Below, one piece after another: positions 1 to 9,611 of a stretch of 64,000 bases of DNA (its first letter is position 1; each line of letters opens with the position of its first letter). The notes below the pieces were generated by a model. The model searched no databases, was not told the DNA's origin, and was given only the letters and a program-made list of their open reading frames with translations. This DNA is from Candidatus Hydrogenedentota bacterium (lineage in GTDB: Bacteria > Hydrogenedentota > Hydrogenedentia > Hydrogenedentales > SLHB01), in the NCBI GenBank assembly GCA_029552745.1, contig JAKPDK010000182.1, positions 1 through 64,000 on the forward strand. Reading direction: 5' to 3'. The position numbers were made by a program, and so were the translations under genes.

Positions 1-1353
1 CACCTGGAGGGCGTTGTGTTCTACGCGGGCGTGTGTCACCAGGTCGAACTTGCCATCCTCCGAATCAAACTCATGCCGAATACGACAAGTTTCACCGGAG
101 GATTCGTCGATAACCCGAACCGATTGAAATTCGTCATTTAACGATTTTCCCAAAGCGCGGAGTACGAATCCCGTGAAGCCGATTTCTTTATCTTCATTTC
201 GGAAAGCGATATACGCGTTTAGCGCGCCGCGGGTACCTGTCTGCCACAGGACATCGTATTGAGCGTTTTCGATAGATACCTTTCCAAGCATTCGCGCGGA
301 AGCGGGAGGTTGTGCGGTGTGCCGTTCGGGGTTGCCGGTAATTAGAGTGGGTTCAGCCCAGAAACAGCCGTCGCACGTGGTATCGTTTGCGGGACCCGGA
401 TGGGCTTCGAACTGGAGGCGAATGTCTTTTCCCGCAAAGGCGCTCAGATCCGCGGATGCGTCTTCCCATGCTTTTGTTTGGGTATGTTTTTCGAACACAA
501 TTTCACCGAGCTGGGCATCAGGCGCATCCCAGGGTGCGACTCGAATGCGAAAGGTGACGCCGTCACTCGCGGGTTCCCCTCGTTCTGATTGATGATCGCG
601 TATCGCGTTGGCAAATTGGAGACGCAGCGGCGTTTGAAGGGGCAGGTGTAGGGGGAACTCCAGAATTACGGCGCCGCAATACCCACTGTACCATGCGGGA
701 TGCATGGTGATTGCGCGGCGTTCTGTGCCTCGGACGACGGGTTCGTCCAGGTGGGCGACAGCGCGACTGATGTCGTGAGTGCCTTGCCAGCCTATCGGCA
801 TGAGGGTGTCTACGCGGTCTTGGTTGCAGATCAACACCCGAAACGTCCGAAGATTTTGAAGAGTTATGGAGGTGTTTTCGGGGATGGAGTACGGGCGCCA
901 AGGGCGTTGAGGTTCCTTCATCTTTTCAGTCGGAAAACCACTCGTTTCAAAGATGAGAATCGGGTGGAGGACCTTTTTTTCTCCATTAAGTTGAAATTCA
1001 ATATAGCCATGCAGGGGATAGTGGGCGTTGTAACATGTTGCGGGCGCCATCACCGTGAACGGTGCGTTCGTTTCGGCATTGGGTTCGACCTGAAACGTCA
1101 CCGTATCGCCGGGCTCTATTTGCCAACCATCAATGCCCATTAAACGCATTGTGCCCGAGACGATCTCCGACCCAGCATTCTTAACTCGCACCATGGCTTG
1201 AAAAGGTATGTTTGACGGCTCCACTTTGTTGGGTCCCTCAATGGAGGCATGAAGAGGAGGTACGTCATCTTCTGGCGCGTCGAACGCTGGTGCTGGAAGC
1301 GGCGCAACAAGAAAAGACAATGTTGTTACTACCAGTAGGATGGACTTGCCCAT
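1..1353 (-). CDS. Secreted hypothetical protein, C-terminus cut by window edge
   Basis: An open frame runs on the minus strand from an ATG at 1353 to the left edge without a stop, so about 451 codons of the N-terminal part are visible. A GAGGAG ribosome site sits just upstream of the ATG. Residues 1-20 (MGKSILLVVTTLSFLVAPLP) look like a signal peptide, so the protein is probably exported. Residues about 30-110 read as an immunoglobulin-like/CARDB-type beta-sandwich (alternating strands, 'VRVKNAGSEIVSG', 'VEPNAETNAPFTV'). The following part has further beta-rich stretches resembling galactose-binding modules, with no catalytic motif that I recognise. It is divergently oriented to the pectate-lyase-like gene at 1477, so a shared intergenic promoter region is possible. 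A carbohydrate-related role is inferred from context only. Confidence 0.75.
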   Translation of the reverse strand, partial: MGKSILLVVTTLSFLVAPLPAPAFDAPEDDVPPLHASIEGPNKVEPSNIPFQAMVRVKNAGSEIVSGTMRLMGIDGWQIEPGDTVTFQVEPNAETNAPFTVMAPATCYNAHYPLHGYIEFQLNGEKKVLHPILIFETSGFPTEKMKEPQRPWRPYSIPENTSITLQNLRTFRVLICNQDRVDTLMPIGWQGTHDISRAVAHLDEPVVRGTERRAITMHPAWYSGYCGAVILEFPLHLPLQTPLRLQFANAIRDHQSERGEPASDGVTFRIRVAPWDAPDAQLGEIVFEKHTQTKAWEDASADLSAFAGKDIRLQFEAHPGPANDTTCDGCFWAEPTLITGNPERHTAQPPASARMLGKVSIENAQYDVLWQTGTRGALNAYIAFRNEDKEIGFTGFVLRALGKSLNDEFQSVRVIDESSGETCRIRHEFDSEDGKFDLVTHARVEHNALQV

Positions 1354-1476
1354 GATACCAACTCCTCTACAACTGAGTTGTTTGCGCTTTGTATGGTTTA
1401 GGGTGAATTCTTGTTGCAATCATAAGTAAAATGCCGAAGATATATCTAGTGGGTTCAACGAGAAAGGCGGTGGCAT

Positions 1477-3225
1477 ATGTTGTTTGTACTTTTGGCTTTG
1501 ACTGCCTCAGCTTCTAGCGGGGAGTGGAACGTTTTGGATTACGGTGCCGTGGGCGACGGTCAGACTGATTGTACGGCGCCGTTTCAAAAGGCGCTAGACG
1601 CCGCGGCGGCAGCGGGTGGCGGCACGGTGTTGGTGCCTGCGGGTCATTATCGGATCAACGGTGTATTGTCCATTCCGGGAGCCGTGACGTTGAAAGGCAC
1701 GTTTCATGTGCCGCCAACAGATCAACGGGAAGGGCGGCCAAAACTTGACGGGTCTGTGTTGCTCGCCTTTGCGGGTAGGGGTAATCCAGAAGGGGAACCG
1801 TTCATTCGGTTGGCAGGAAGTATGGCAACGATTGCCGGGTTCACCATCACCTACCCGGAATGGCGAGAGGAAGACGTACCCCCCGTTCCGTATCCCCCGA
1901 CGATTTATGCAAACGGCGTCGTGAACAATGGGATTTTAGACTGTCTGTTGTTGAACTCTTACGAGGGAATTGTTTTGCAGGATGCCGCTCGTTTTTTGGT
2001 GCGCAACGTGTATGGGTATCCGAGCAAGCGGGGGCTCTACGTAGACAGTTGTTATGATATTGGCAGAGTCGAGAACTGCCATTTTTGGCCATTTGGAACG
2101 GTGTATGATCCCAAAAAACCGTATGCGGCGTGGGTAAATCAGAACGGCGTGGCGTTTGAATTTGCCCGTACGGATTGGCAGTACGTAACGAATACCTTCT
2201 GTTTCGGTTACGGGGTAGGGTATAAGTTTTCGACAAGCAAGACCGGCAGTTGCAACGGCAATTTCGTAGGCATCGGCGCTGATTGCTGCACCCGTGCGGT
2301 GCTCGTAGATACGGCGCCAGGTGCGATCGACCTGCTCATTGTAAATGGAGAATTTGTGGGGAAATGGGGCAGTGCGGATTCTGTCGGCGTTGAGATTGTG
2401 GGCAAAAGTACGGGACGAGTGAGCCTCACCAACTGTGCCTTCTGGGGACCGCTGGATCGGTGCATTTGGCAACGTGCCCTTCAAGGGAATGTTGCGGCGA
2501 CGGCGTGCGGATTTCTTTCGTGGGATGAGGGCGGAGAAGACTCGCCAGCGGTGCAGATTGATGGTGGCAAGGCGATATTGCAAGGAAACTCCTTTGATCG
2601 GGACGGTTTGCATGTTCGTGTAGGAGATAAGGTGGATTCGGTGATATTGATAGGCAATCAAGCCGGCGATGGTTTCAACGTGGAGAATCATGCCGGAAAA
2701 CGCACCCAGATGGTGGCGAACGAAGCCGGGTTGATCACGTGGCCGCGGGGTTCCAAACGGAACTATCGAGTCGATATCGGCGCGCCGGGCGATAGCACAT
2801 TCCTGCGCGGGTTTTATGGCCGTGAGGGCGGCGGTTTTTGGGGCGAAGACGCCACGATGCGGTGGGGAGGCGTCAAACCGCGGCTGAGGCTTCCGGTGGA
2901 AAAGGGGAAGACCTACGTGATGAAACTCCATTTATTTATGCCGGAACACGCGGTTGCGCCCGACATGGGCATTTACTTGGGCGATATAAAGTTGGCTGAT
3001 CTTCCCTCCACGCGGGGTATTGCGGAGGTGGTTGCCACGATTCCCCCGCAGAAGAGTGACATGGTGGAGTTGCAACTGAGAGCCAAGGTATGGCGTCCTA
3101 GCGAAGTGGAAGGGACCGGAGACGCGCGTGCGCTTACGGTAGCTCTTCGACGCGTGGAAATGACCAGTGGGAGACCGCAATCGAAGGTGTACAGTGCCAA
3201 CGATGGGGAATGGAAACAGCGATAG
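1477..3225 (+). CDS. Secreted right-handed beta-helix protein, pectate lyase superfamily
   Basis: The 582-residue protein has a short hydrophobic N-terminus (residues 1-15) consistent with export. It opens with 'YGAVGDGQTD' at about residues 22-31, the hallmark start of Pectate_lyase_3-type parallel beta-helix proteins such as polygalacturonase-like and phage-tailspike-like enzymes. The next 350 residues are Asn/Gly-rich, irregular beta-helix coils ('VVNNGILDCLLLNSYEGIVL'). The last 140 residues, from about residue 440, look like a separate beta-sandwich, possibly carbohydrate-binding. An AAAGGCGG ribosome site precedes the ATG. The gene converges on the GH5-like gene ending at 3243. Substrate and lytic activity cannot be deduced; the fold assignment is firm, the enzyme activity is not. 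Confidence 0.8.
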   Translation: MLFVLLALTASASSGEWNVLDYGAVGDGQTDCTAPFQKALDAAAAAGGGTVLVPAGHYRINGVLSIPGAVTLKGTFHVPPTDQREGRPKLDGSVLLAFAGRGNPEGEPFIRLAGSMATIAGFTITYPEWREEDVPPVPYPPTIYANGVVNNGILDCLLLNSYEGIVLQDAARFLVRNVYGYPSKRGLYVDSCYDIGRVENCHFWPFGTVYDPKKPYAAWVNQNGVAFEFARTDWQYVTNTFCFGYGVGYKFSTSKTGSCNGNFVGIGADCCTRAVLVDTAPGAIDLLIVNGEFVGKWGSADSVGVEIVGKSTGRVSLTNCAFWGPLDRCIWQRALQGNVAATACGFLSWDEGGEDSPAVQIDGGKAILQGNSFDRDGLHVRVGDKVDSVILIGNQAGDGFNVENHAGKRTQMVANEAGLITWPRGSKRNYRVDIGAPGDSTFLRGFYGREGGGFWGEDATMRWGGVKPRLRLPVEKGKTYVMKLHLFMPEHAVAPDMGIYLGDIKLADLPSTRGIAEVVATIPPQKSDMVELQLRAKVWRPSEVEGTGDARALTVALRRVEMTSGRPQSKVYSANDGEWKQR

Positions 3226-3242
3226 AATGTGCCGAAACGCCG

Positions 3243-5342
3243 CTAGTGTTGGTGTATCCAGCGGTCGTATTCTGCGCGGATATCGTCGGCACTGACAAAC
3301 GGCTTCACAAGTAAGCGGGCTTTATAGCCGTACGTCTTCCCGACTACCGGATTTCTGATGACATACTGCCAGTCCCATGCGGGGCTATGTGGATCGGGGT
3401 TGTTATCTTCGTTGGTGATGAAATTCCAGAGGGCAAACCGGATGGAGTCGGTCTGGTCGAACATCATGACATAGGCAAGCGTGTCATCTGTTGTCGTTGG
3501 GTCGCCGTCTCCGTCCACTAGCCCGTAATAGAAAGGCAGCACGAACGTTTTGGACGGATCTTCCACAAGGTTCAGGGTGTCGGCGCCGTCTTCGTACGGA
3601 AGTGGAGCCGTGGCGCTATAGGCAATCGTGCCTTGTTCGAATCCCGTTGTTGTGTCTTCCCCGAATGTTACCCAGCCTTCGGAATCCTTGGAACGGCCAT
3701 AGAAATAGATTTTTCTATCTCGAGCGTGGTTTATGTAGCTTGCCCACATGAACACGACGTAACCCAGCGGGAACTCCTCGCGCGTGGGGGTACAGCGAAA
3801 CTCTATGTCGATGCTGTTTTCTTCGACGAGCGTGTATTCCATGCGGCATTCCATCCCCCAGGTGGAATTTTCGGCAGGCCAGCGCAATACGGCGGATCGC
3901 TCGGACGTTCTTTCAACGAGGCAGGGGTCTTTGCGTGGGCTAAATCGGGATCGGTCGCGGTCTTTGGTGGTGCCGTTGAAGATGTGCTCCAAGTTTAGGC
4001 CGACGGCGTCGCCGCGGAAGAGGTTTTCTCCGGGGTAGGCTTCATGACACAACGGGTTGAAGCCGTTGCCTTGTCTGTCTTGATTGGCGAGATTATCTAA
4101 CAACCTGCCGTTGAGGTTGTTTCCCGCCAACTCCGCGTGATGGGTGCCATCAGCCAACAAGGCGAGACGGCGGTTGGTTTGACCCAAGGCGTCAAGTTGC
4201 CAACTTCTATGATTTGTGAGCGAGATGTTGATATCGGCTTCTTGAGACGGCAGGTCGTAGTTCCACAACGCGGCAAGGGGCACGCCAGAGCGTTCGATGG
4301 CTGCCAGTTGGGCACAAATCTCACGGCGCGCTTTTGTCCTGCCGCCGTTCTTCTCGTCGTCGGGAGAGCCAAATTCGCCGACAAACAGGGCTTTCTGAGC
4401 CATGCGGGCAGCCTTTAAGGTTTCTTGAAGAATAGTCTCGTAGGAGATAAGCGGCGCACCGAAGCGCATGTGCCGATCAAATGGATACATATGCACCGAG
4501 ATCAGATTAAAGGGGTCTGGAGTAACATCTATCAGATTTTGTTGGAATTGTTCTTTGGAGTCTTGTTGCCACCCTTTCTTATGTCTTAAATGCTCTGCGG
4601 ATGGACGGGGTAGGCTGTGCCCTGTTGTGATCGGGCGTACTTTGTCATACTGACGTACGGCTTCAGCGAAGAGACGACTAGCCACCACGATCATGTCGTG
4701 TGTTAAATCATCGGCTTCGGAGCGACTGCTGGGGGTGCCGAGATCGGGGTATACCCAGGGGCGGTGATTTTCGGCGTTGGGCAGATCGGCTTCCAGACTG
4801 TATTCGTTTCCTAATTCCCATGCCCATATCGCGGGTGAGCCGGCATAGCGCGTGACAATATCGCGAACATATTGGCGCATGAACTGGATCGTTTTGCTTT
4901 CGGGATTTGCCCATTGATTGCGCGGCTCCTGTACGAGATCCGACACCGTGGCGTTGTACCAAAAGAGACTAGGTATCATGCCCATCTGATTTTCTTCCGC
5001 GGCGCGTATGACGTCGTCCAAAAGACGAAAATATTCCTCTTTGTTGTCCAAATAAAGACGCCAGTCTTTGGGCCAAAACCCGCATGCCATGAATCGCACA
5101 AAAGGTATGCCGCGCTTCTTTAACTCGGCGAAACCTTCTCGATAACTGGTGTCGCTAGGGTTTTCCAGTCTTCGACTGAACGCGCTGAAAAAGTTGATGC
5201 CGACGGCGCGTACCGGTTTGCCATCCAGAAGCAGGTTGCCAGCGTTGTCTACTTGAAGTCGTGGGGAGACAGATGGGGACGATTCGGGAGGTGGTATGTT
5301 GACACCTAACAGTGAGGCACAGATGAAGATCCAACTGTTCAT
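3243..5342 (-). CDS. GH5-like (cellulase-superfamily) glycoside hydrolase
   Basis: The 699-residue protein has a short hydrophobic N-terminus (MNSWIFICASLLGV) that may be a signal peptide or lipoprotein-like leader. Residues about 25-350 form a TIM-barrel hydrolase of the GH5/clan A type. 'NLLLDGKPVRAVGINFF' is the usual strand 1, 'WAWELGNEYS' supplies the putative acid/base Glu180 after strand 4, and 'LFVGEFGS' supplies the putative nucleophile Glu323 after strand 7. The remaining 350 residues are beta-rich and may be an accessory domain. The ATG overlaps the stop of rimO by four bases, so the two are probably co-transcribed, although functionally unrelated. The specific substrate (mannan, glucan or other) is not visible. 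Confidence 0.8.
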   Translation of the reverse strand: MNSWIFICASLLGVNIPPPESSPSVSPRLQVDNAGNLLLDGKPVRAVGINFFSAFSRRLENPSDTSYREGFAELKKRGIPFVRFMACGFWPKDWRLYLDNKEEYFRLLDDVIRAAEENQMGMIPSLFWYNATVSDLVQEPRNQWANPESKTIQFMRQYVRDIVTRYAGSPAIWAWELGNEYSLEADLPNAENHRPWVYPDLGTPSSRSEADDLTHDMIVVASRLFAEAVRQYDKVRPITTGHSLPRPSAEHLRHKKGWQQDSKEQFQQNLIDVTPDPFNLISVHMYPFDRHMRFGAPLISYETILQETLKAARMAQKALFVGEFGSPDDEKNGGRTKARREICAQLAAIERSGVPLAALWNYDLPSQEADINISLTNHRSWQLDALGQTNRRLALLADGTHHAELAGNNLNGRLLDNLANQDRQGNGFNPLCHEAYPGENLFRGDAVGLNLEHIFNGTTKDRDRSRFSPRKDPCLVERTSERSAVLRWPAENSTWGMECRMEYTLVEENSIDIEFRCTPTREEFPLGYVVFMWASYINHARDRKIYFYGRSKDSEGWVTFGEDTTTGFEQGTIAYSATAPLPYEDGADTLNLVEDPSKTFVLPFYYGLVDGDGDPTTTDDTLAYVMMFDQTDSIRFALWNFITNEDNNPDPHSPAWDWQYVIRNPVVGKTYGYKARLLVKPFVSADDIRAEYDRWIHQH

Positions 5343-6694
5343 GGTTTTTGCCTTTCCGATTTCTCTGAGGGCACAGCATAAATATCATACACATCGGCAT
5401 TTGTAATCTGAACGTCGATAAACTCCCCTAACGCCAACGGTTTCTCACTTGTTACATAGACGAGGCCGTCCACTTCAGGCGCTTCCGCGGCACTTCGTGT
5501 CACGTACATCTGCAAGTCTTTGTCGAAATCTTCCACCAGCACCTGTGTACGAGAGCCGACTCGGGACGCGCAGAACGCTGCCGAAATTTCGGCTTGCAGA
5601 CTCATGACGGTGTCCCAACGGCGTTGACGCGTGACACGGCGAACTTGTTTCGGGAAATTCGCTGCGGGTGTGCCTTCTTCGGGAGAATAAATGAACGCCC
5701 CTAGCCGTTCAAAACGCAGACGTTCCATCGCTTGTAGCATGTTTCGGTGTGCTCGCGGAGATTCGCCGGGAAAACCCACAAGCATGGTTGTGCGCAAGAC
5801 AATTCCGGGCATCGCCGAACGCACTTTGGAGACAACTTCTTCGGGATTGAGCTTGCCGAAGGGGCGCCCCATTCGTTCCAATACCTCGGGGTCGAAATGC
5901 TGAAATGGGATATCGAGATAAGGAACGATCTTGGGTTCCGTTGCCATCACCTCTAAAAGTGGGTCGGTTATACCGTGCGGATAACAATACAGCAGTCGGA
6001 TCCAAAAGGTTCCCGACAAGGAGCAGAGGTCTTTGAGTAAATGGGGCAGACGATACGATTTCCATTGGTCGATTCCGTAGCCGGCTATGTCCTGCGCGAC
6101 AAGGTTGAGTTCTCGAACGCCTTGAGCAAGTAGCTGCTGGGCTTCTCTCAAGAGGGTATGGGGAGGGATACTTTGGTAGGCGCCCTTCATGATCGGAATC
6201 GAGCAGAAGGTGCAGGCGTGGTTGCAGCCGTCCGCAATTTTTAGGAACGCATAGGGTCTGGTGTCCAGGCGTTGACGGGGCAGGGCGCCGCGGAAACTAG
6301 TGCGAGGAACTGGACGGACTAGGGTGTGATGTGTCTTTTCTGCAAGGATCATAGCCGCAAGCTGTTTCATTTGTCCGACGCCAACGATTCCGTCGATTTG
6401 GGGGACTTCTGTTGAGAGATCGTTGGCGTAGCGCTGGGACAGGCAACCCATAATGTACAACCTTTTAGGATTTCCCAAGGTTTCTTTCGCTTGCGCCAGC
6501 TCGAGGATTTTGTCGATAGATTCTACTTTCGCATCAGCGATGAACCCACAGGTGACGACCACGGCCGCATCCAACGGCATTGTTAAGGGTGGCTCAGCGA
6601 TGACCTCACAACCTTTTTCTGCTAATATACCGGCGAGATATTCCGCATCTACCGTGTTTTTGTCGCAGCCTAATATGAATATACCGATGACCAT
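5339..6694 (-). CDS. rimO: Ribosomal protein S12 (aspartate C3) methylthiotransferase RimO
   Basis: RimO is a cytoplasmic radical SAM enzyme that adds a methylthio group to an aspartate of ribosomal protein S12. The 451-residue protein has the full architecture. An N-terminal UPF0004 domain has cluster cysteines Cys10 ('ILGCDKN'), Cys49 and Cys84. A radical SAM domain carries CNHACTFC (Cys157, 161, 164), and a C-terminal TRAM domain starts at about residue 375. The 'LGCDKN' N-terminus and length match RimO better than MiaB. The start at 6694 is the first ATG of the frame and leaves about 80 bases to the divergent prepilin gene. Its stop overlaps the ATG of the downstream GH5-like gene. Confidence 0.92.
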   Translation of the reverse strand: MVIGIFILGCDKNTVDAEYLAGILAEKGCEVIAEPPLTMPLDAAVVVTCGFIADAKVESIDKILELAQAKETLGNPKRLYIMGCLSQRYANDLSTEVPQIDGIVGVGQMKQLAAMILAEKTHHTLVRPVPRTSFRGALPRQRLDTRPYAFLKIADGCNHACTFCSIPIMKGAYQSIPPHTLLREAQQLLAQGVRELNLVAQDIAGYGIDQWKSYRLPHLLKDLCSLSGTFWIRLLYCYPHGITDPLLEVMATEPKIVPYLDIPFQHFDPEVLERMGRPFGKLNPEEVVSKVRSAMPGIVLRTTMLVGFPGESPRAHRNMLQAMERLRFERLGAFIYSPEEGTPAANFPKQVRRVTRQRRWDTVMSLQAEISAAFCASRVGSRTQVLVEDFDKDLQMYVTRSAAEAPEVDGLVYVTSEKPLALGEFIDVQITNADVYDIYAVPSEKSERQKP

Positions 6695-6801
6695 TTCTTA
6701 ATCTTTTGTTGAGATTGTTTTACCGAAGAACAAAAAATTTGCCCAATCCTAGTGCAAATCATAAATGAAAGGATATGCAAAAACATCCTTTGGAAATCGA
6801 C

Positions 6802-7752
6802 ATGAAACAAGTTCTCGAAAACACTGCGGCACATAAAACCAAAAGACACAGACAGCGAAGTGGTTTTACGTTAATCGAACTGCTCGTCGTTATTGCGATT
6901 GTCGCGATTCTTGCGGCGCTTCTTTTGCCGGCACTGAGTCGGGCGCGCGAAGCGGCACGGCGCGCCGCATGCCAAAACAATCTCCGCCAACTCGGATTGG
7001 CACTGCAGATGTACGCCGGTGAAAACCGGGAAAGATATCCCCACCGGCAAATGTGGCGGTTGTTGCCGGGAGGCGGCAGGGCATTGCATCCCGACATGAT
7101 GTTCAACGGTCCCGCCATGATCCCGGAGTATATTGCTGATTACAACGTCATCTGGTGTCCTTCGTGGTCGGCGACACCGGATCCGATGGCGCGATACGAC
7201 GGCGAAAAGGGAAATCGCAACGGAAAACTGGAACCGGAGGAGATCGGTCAGGAACCGTATCACTATACGGGTTGGCTTATTATGGATGATGTAAACATCC
7301 TGGGACCCTTGGTGGGAACGGTTGGTACGGAGCCTGATGGCCGCCATGCGGAAGCCGAGTTTCTCCAGACGCCTTGGGGGGAATTGGCGCAAGCCAACGT
7401 CGCATCTCAGGGTGCTGCGAGTGATTCCGATTTTACGGTTTCGCCGATCTTTTACGGTACGCAAGCTGGGGGTGGCAACACGTTTCGGCGACTCCGCGCG
7501 GGGATTGAACGGTTTTTGATTACGGATGTGAACAATCCGGCGGCGTCGGCAACGAGCAGTTCCCGCATACCGCTCATGTGGGATCATGTGACTTTGAAGG
7601 TGATCGACTTTTCACATGCGCCGGGAGGTGGAAACGTGCTGTATCTGGATTGCCACGTGGAGTTTCTCCGCTATCCAGGGGCGCGGTTTCCCATGACGGT
7701 GGACAGTGCCCGAACGTTGGGCCGCTATAACCGTCCTTTCGATGGGTTCTGA
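6802..7752 (+). CDS. Type II/IV prepilin-like protein (DUF1559-type, H-X-DG-like end)
   Basis: This is a secreted pseudopilin-like protein. After a short basic leader it has the prepilin peptidase motif G|FTLIEL at about residues 21-26, followed by a continuous hydrophobic helix and then '[20 protein letters not shown]'. That pattern is typical of the large DUF1559-like prepilin families of Planctomycetes, Lentisphaerae and relatives. Near the C-terminus '[16 protein letters not shown]' corresponds to the usual 'FLDGHVEF' signature. I chose the ATG at 6802 because GGA lies about 7 bases upstream; the upstream in-frame ATG at 6775 has AAAGGA only one base away. Partner machinery (pilB, pilT) is encoded at 18-21 kb. 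Cys replaces Gly in the DGH motif. Confidence 0.85.
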   Translation: MKQVLENTAAHKTKRHRQRSGFTLIELLVVIAIVAILAALLLPALSRAREAARRAACQNNLRQLGLALQMYAGENRERYPHRQMWRLLPGGGRALHPDMMFNGPAMIPEYIADYNVIWCPSWSATPDPMARYDGEKGNRNGKLEPEEIGQEPYHYTGWLIMDDVNILGPLVGTVGTEPDGRHAEAEFLQTPWGELAQANVASQGAASDSDFTVSPIFYGTQAGGGNTFRRLRAGIERFLITDVNNPAASATSSSRIPLMWDHVTLKVIDFSHAPGGGNVLYLDCHVEFLRYPGARFPMTVDSARTLGRYNRPFDGF

Positions 7753-7754
7753 GA

Positions 7755-8909
7755 TCAACCGAATACTTCGCGCATGCGGTCGCAATAATATCGAACGTTG
7801 TCCCAGATGGAATCGGGCGCCAGGCGATGGTCGGGGCAAGGGATATAGCCGCCCAATTCCACCAGAGGTTTCAGCCGTTCGATTTCCGCATCCACCGCCG
7901 CTCGATCGCGGGTGAAGACGACTTTGTTCATGCCGCCGACGCCGCGTAATTCTTTCCCGTATTGTTCGCGCCAAGGTTTGATACTGGCGTTCCAAGTTCC
8001 AACCTCGATAGGAAACATGGTGTTGACTCCGTTCTTCAACCAGATCGGCACGAGGGCGTCAATGCAACCGTCACAATCTAAGGAGACGATATGGAGTCCG
8101 TATTGGTGCACGAGATCCGTGATGCGTTTGTAGTGAGGTCCGACTTTTTCTTCAAAAACGGATGGGATAACGAGCGGTCCGTTTTTGAAACAGATGTCTT
8201 CCCAGAAGTGGGCGAAGTCGAATTTGGCGCCACTCTCCAATACGGTCTTGGTGCAGCGGTAACACAATTCCCCCACGGTGTCGATGATTTCCGTGAACAG
8301 GGTATCATCTTCCGCGAATAAGTAACTGGCACCCGTAACGCCCAGCATGTTACGGATAGTGCCAAAAAGGCTTCCACAATGGAGTCCATACAAATAGTCG
8401 CGTTCATTTTTCTGCAGAAATTCCAGACCGCCCTTGTCCCATCGCACCATTTTGTCATTGACCCGCACCATGCCATGCGTAATTCGCTCGTCGGTGTATT
8501 GCAGGCGATGGCGATAGTGCGTTTCCCAGGATGTGCGGTCTTTCAGTAGGTGGTCAATCTCGGCGGGGATCGAGCCGGCGCCTGGATGCTCCAAGACGAT
8601 TACCCCGTCGCCGTTTCGCACCTTCCGCGAACCGTCCGGCAATTCTTCCACGACCTCGCGCTCAAACCCGGGGAGCAAATGCGTATTGGTGTGAAACACG
8701 GAATAGTAGTTGAAATCGAAGCCCAATTTTTCGCTGATAATGGCGTCTGTGGGATTGCCGTCAGCCCACATTTCCGCCTCCGTGGGGGTTAGGTGCCCTT
8801 CGGCAGCCCACTTGTCAAGGGTTTCCCGCCAGAATCCGAAATGAACAATCGGCAAGCGGTCATAGGGTTGATAGTTCAGTACAGCCAGGGCGCGTTCGCG
8901 GTGGGTCAT
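7755..8909 (-). CDS. Uroporphyrinogen decarboxylase (URO-D)-like protein
   Basis: The 384-residue protein belongs to the URO-D superfamily, which includes HemE and the corrinoid methyltransferases of the MtaA/MtbA/CmuA type. Supporting stretches are 'MTHRERALAVLNYQPYDRLPIVHFGFW' in pattern at the N-terminus (typical of URO-D-like paralogues rather than HemE), 'FWEDICFKNGPLVIPSVFEE' in the middle and 'GLHIVSLDCDGCIDALVP' towards the end. The start at 8909 has a perfect GGAGG site 8 bases upstream; the longer frame begins at 8954. There is no haem gene nearby, and copies like this are common next to sugar-metabolism genes, so a role in methyl transfer or an unknown small-molecule reaction is more likely than haem synthesis. 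It ends three bases from the convergent prepilin gene. Confidence 0.8.
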   Translation of the reverse strand: MTHRERALAVLNYQPYDRLPIVHFGFWRETLDKWAAEGHLTPTEAEMWADGNPTDAIISEKLGFDFNYYSVFHTNTHLLPGFEREVVEELPDGSRKVRNGDGVIVLEHPGAGSIPAEIDHLLKDRTSWETHYRHRLQYTDERITHGMVRVNDKMVRWDKGGLEFLQKNERDYLYGLHCGSLFGTIRNMLGVTGASYLFAEDDTLFTEIIDTVGELCYRCTKTVLESGAKFDFAHFWEDICFKNGPLVIPSVFEEKVGPHYKRITDLVHQYGLHIVSLDCDGCIDALVPIWLKNGVNTMFPIEVGTWNASIKPWREQYGKELRGVGGMNKVVFTRDRAAVDAEIERLKPLVELGGYIPCPDHRLAPDSIWDNVRYYCDRMREVFG

Positions 8910-9172
8910 GGTTTGATCCTCCGTAAGAATTCCTTTCATGGAAAGATGGAACATCCTATCGCATATGTTTTCAGGGAAACAATTCGGTGGAACCGCCCCG
9001 TACCTTTGGTGCTTTGACTACGTCCCCTAGCGCTGCGTTCCTCACCCTCTCATTGTGAGGAGTGACCGCAGGCACGACGCGGCAATCTCCTTAGGAAATC
9101 GGAGCAAAACCCGGAGGAGGGACAGGGCACAAGGCTACGGCGCTCTAATATCCCCGCGCCTTCGCCGTAGGG

Positions 9173-9188
9173 GCGAGGCATGCCTCGC
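9173..9188. repeat. Perfect palindrome GCGAGGCATGCCTCGC
   Basis: A 16-base perfect palindrome preceded by GTAGGG. The same sequence occurs at 40518-40533, and a related GTAGGGCG...CGCCCCTAC hairpin lies at 40616-40644. It behaves as a dispersed, REP-like intergenic hairpin. Confidence 0.7.
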
Positions 9189-9212
9189 TCGTCTTACCCT
9201 GCATTTATGGTT

Positions 9213-9349
9213 GTCATTGCAAGGAGCGAGTCTTCGAAGCGACGAAGCAATCCCCTCAACCGCGTAGCGCAAGAGAACCCTGGGCATGGTCATCCCCGAA
9301 ATTCCGAGGAGATTGCCACGTGGTGCCTGCCGGCACTCCTCGCAATGAC
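9213..9349 (-). repeat. GTCATTGCGAGG-type inverted-repeat element, copy 1
   Basis: A 137-base element starts with GTCATTGCAAGGAGCGAG and ends with CACTCCTCGCAATGAC, so its ends are inverted repeats. Internally it has a 'GACGAAGCAATCCCCT' module and, inverted, an 'AGGAGATTGCCACGTGGTGCCTG' module. It is the same element as copies 2, 4 and 5, in the opposite orientation to copies 2 and 5. Such elements are widespread, non-coding, REP/MITE-like intergenic repeats. No transposase lies beside it. Confidence 0.75.
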
Positions 9350-9611
9350 AACGGGGGAGACGTAGCGCAAGAGAACAAGAGGTAAAGCAGAGTTTGGGGT
9401 TATCTCCAATTCCTAAGGGGATTGCCACGTCGCTTCGAACACGCGCTCCTCACAAGGACAGTTGGGTCCTAGAGTCCGTAGGATATAGATATGGACAAGC
9501 CCCGCATGCGACGTTGTCAAGTAATTGGTATAGGCGCGTACCTGAAGCCATTCGTACGTGGTTTCAGGCACGCGCCGTTTTGCTGAGAAGTCGTGTGTCC
9601 TTGCAAGCGAT

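Larger units (their letters stand above)
8910..9611. other. Repeat-filled intergenic region without a gene
   Basis: About 700 bases between two minus-strand genes contain no convincing coding sequence. The short open frames here are translations of dispersed repeats (they read 'IARSES..KRRSNP' in one frame). The region holds a GTACCTTTGGTGCTTT element at 9000, part of the GTCATTGCGAGG family at about 9050-9105, a GGGCGAGGCATGCCTCGC palindrome near 9171-9188, a nearly complete inverted-repeat element at 9213-9349 and a half copy at about 9415-9460. Confidence 0.7.

Noticed and set aside
317-1143. Plus-strand frames in the first 1.1 kb
   Set aside because: They are antisense to a continuous minus-strand reading frame that has a signal peptide and ribosome site.
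7755-8909. Annotation as HemE (haem biosynthesis)
   Set aside because: The N-terminal pattern and the lack of haem genes nearby fit the broader URO-D-like methyltransferase group better.
9135-9428. Short frames reading 'IARSES..KRRSNP' (also near 11689-11883 and 44734-44937)
   Set aside because: They are translations of the intergenic inverted-repeat elements and recur wherever the element occurs, with no ribosome sites.
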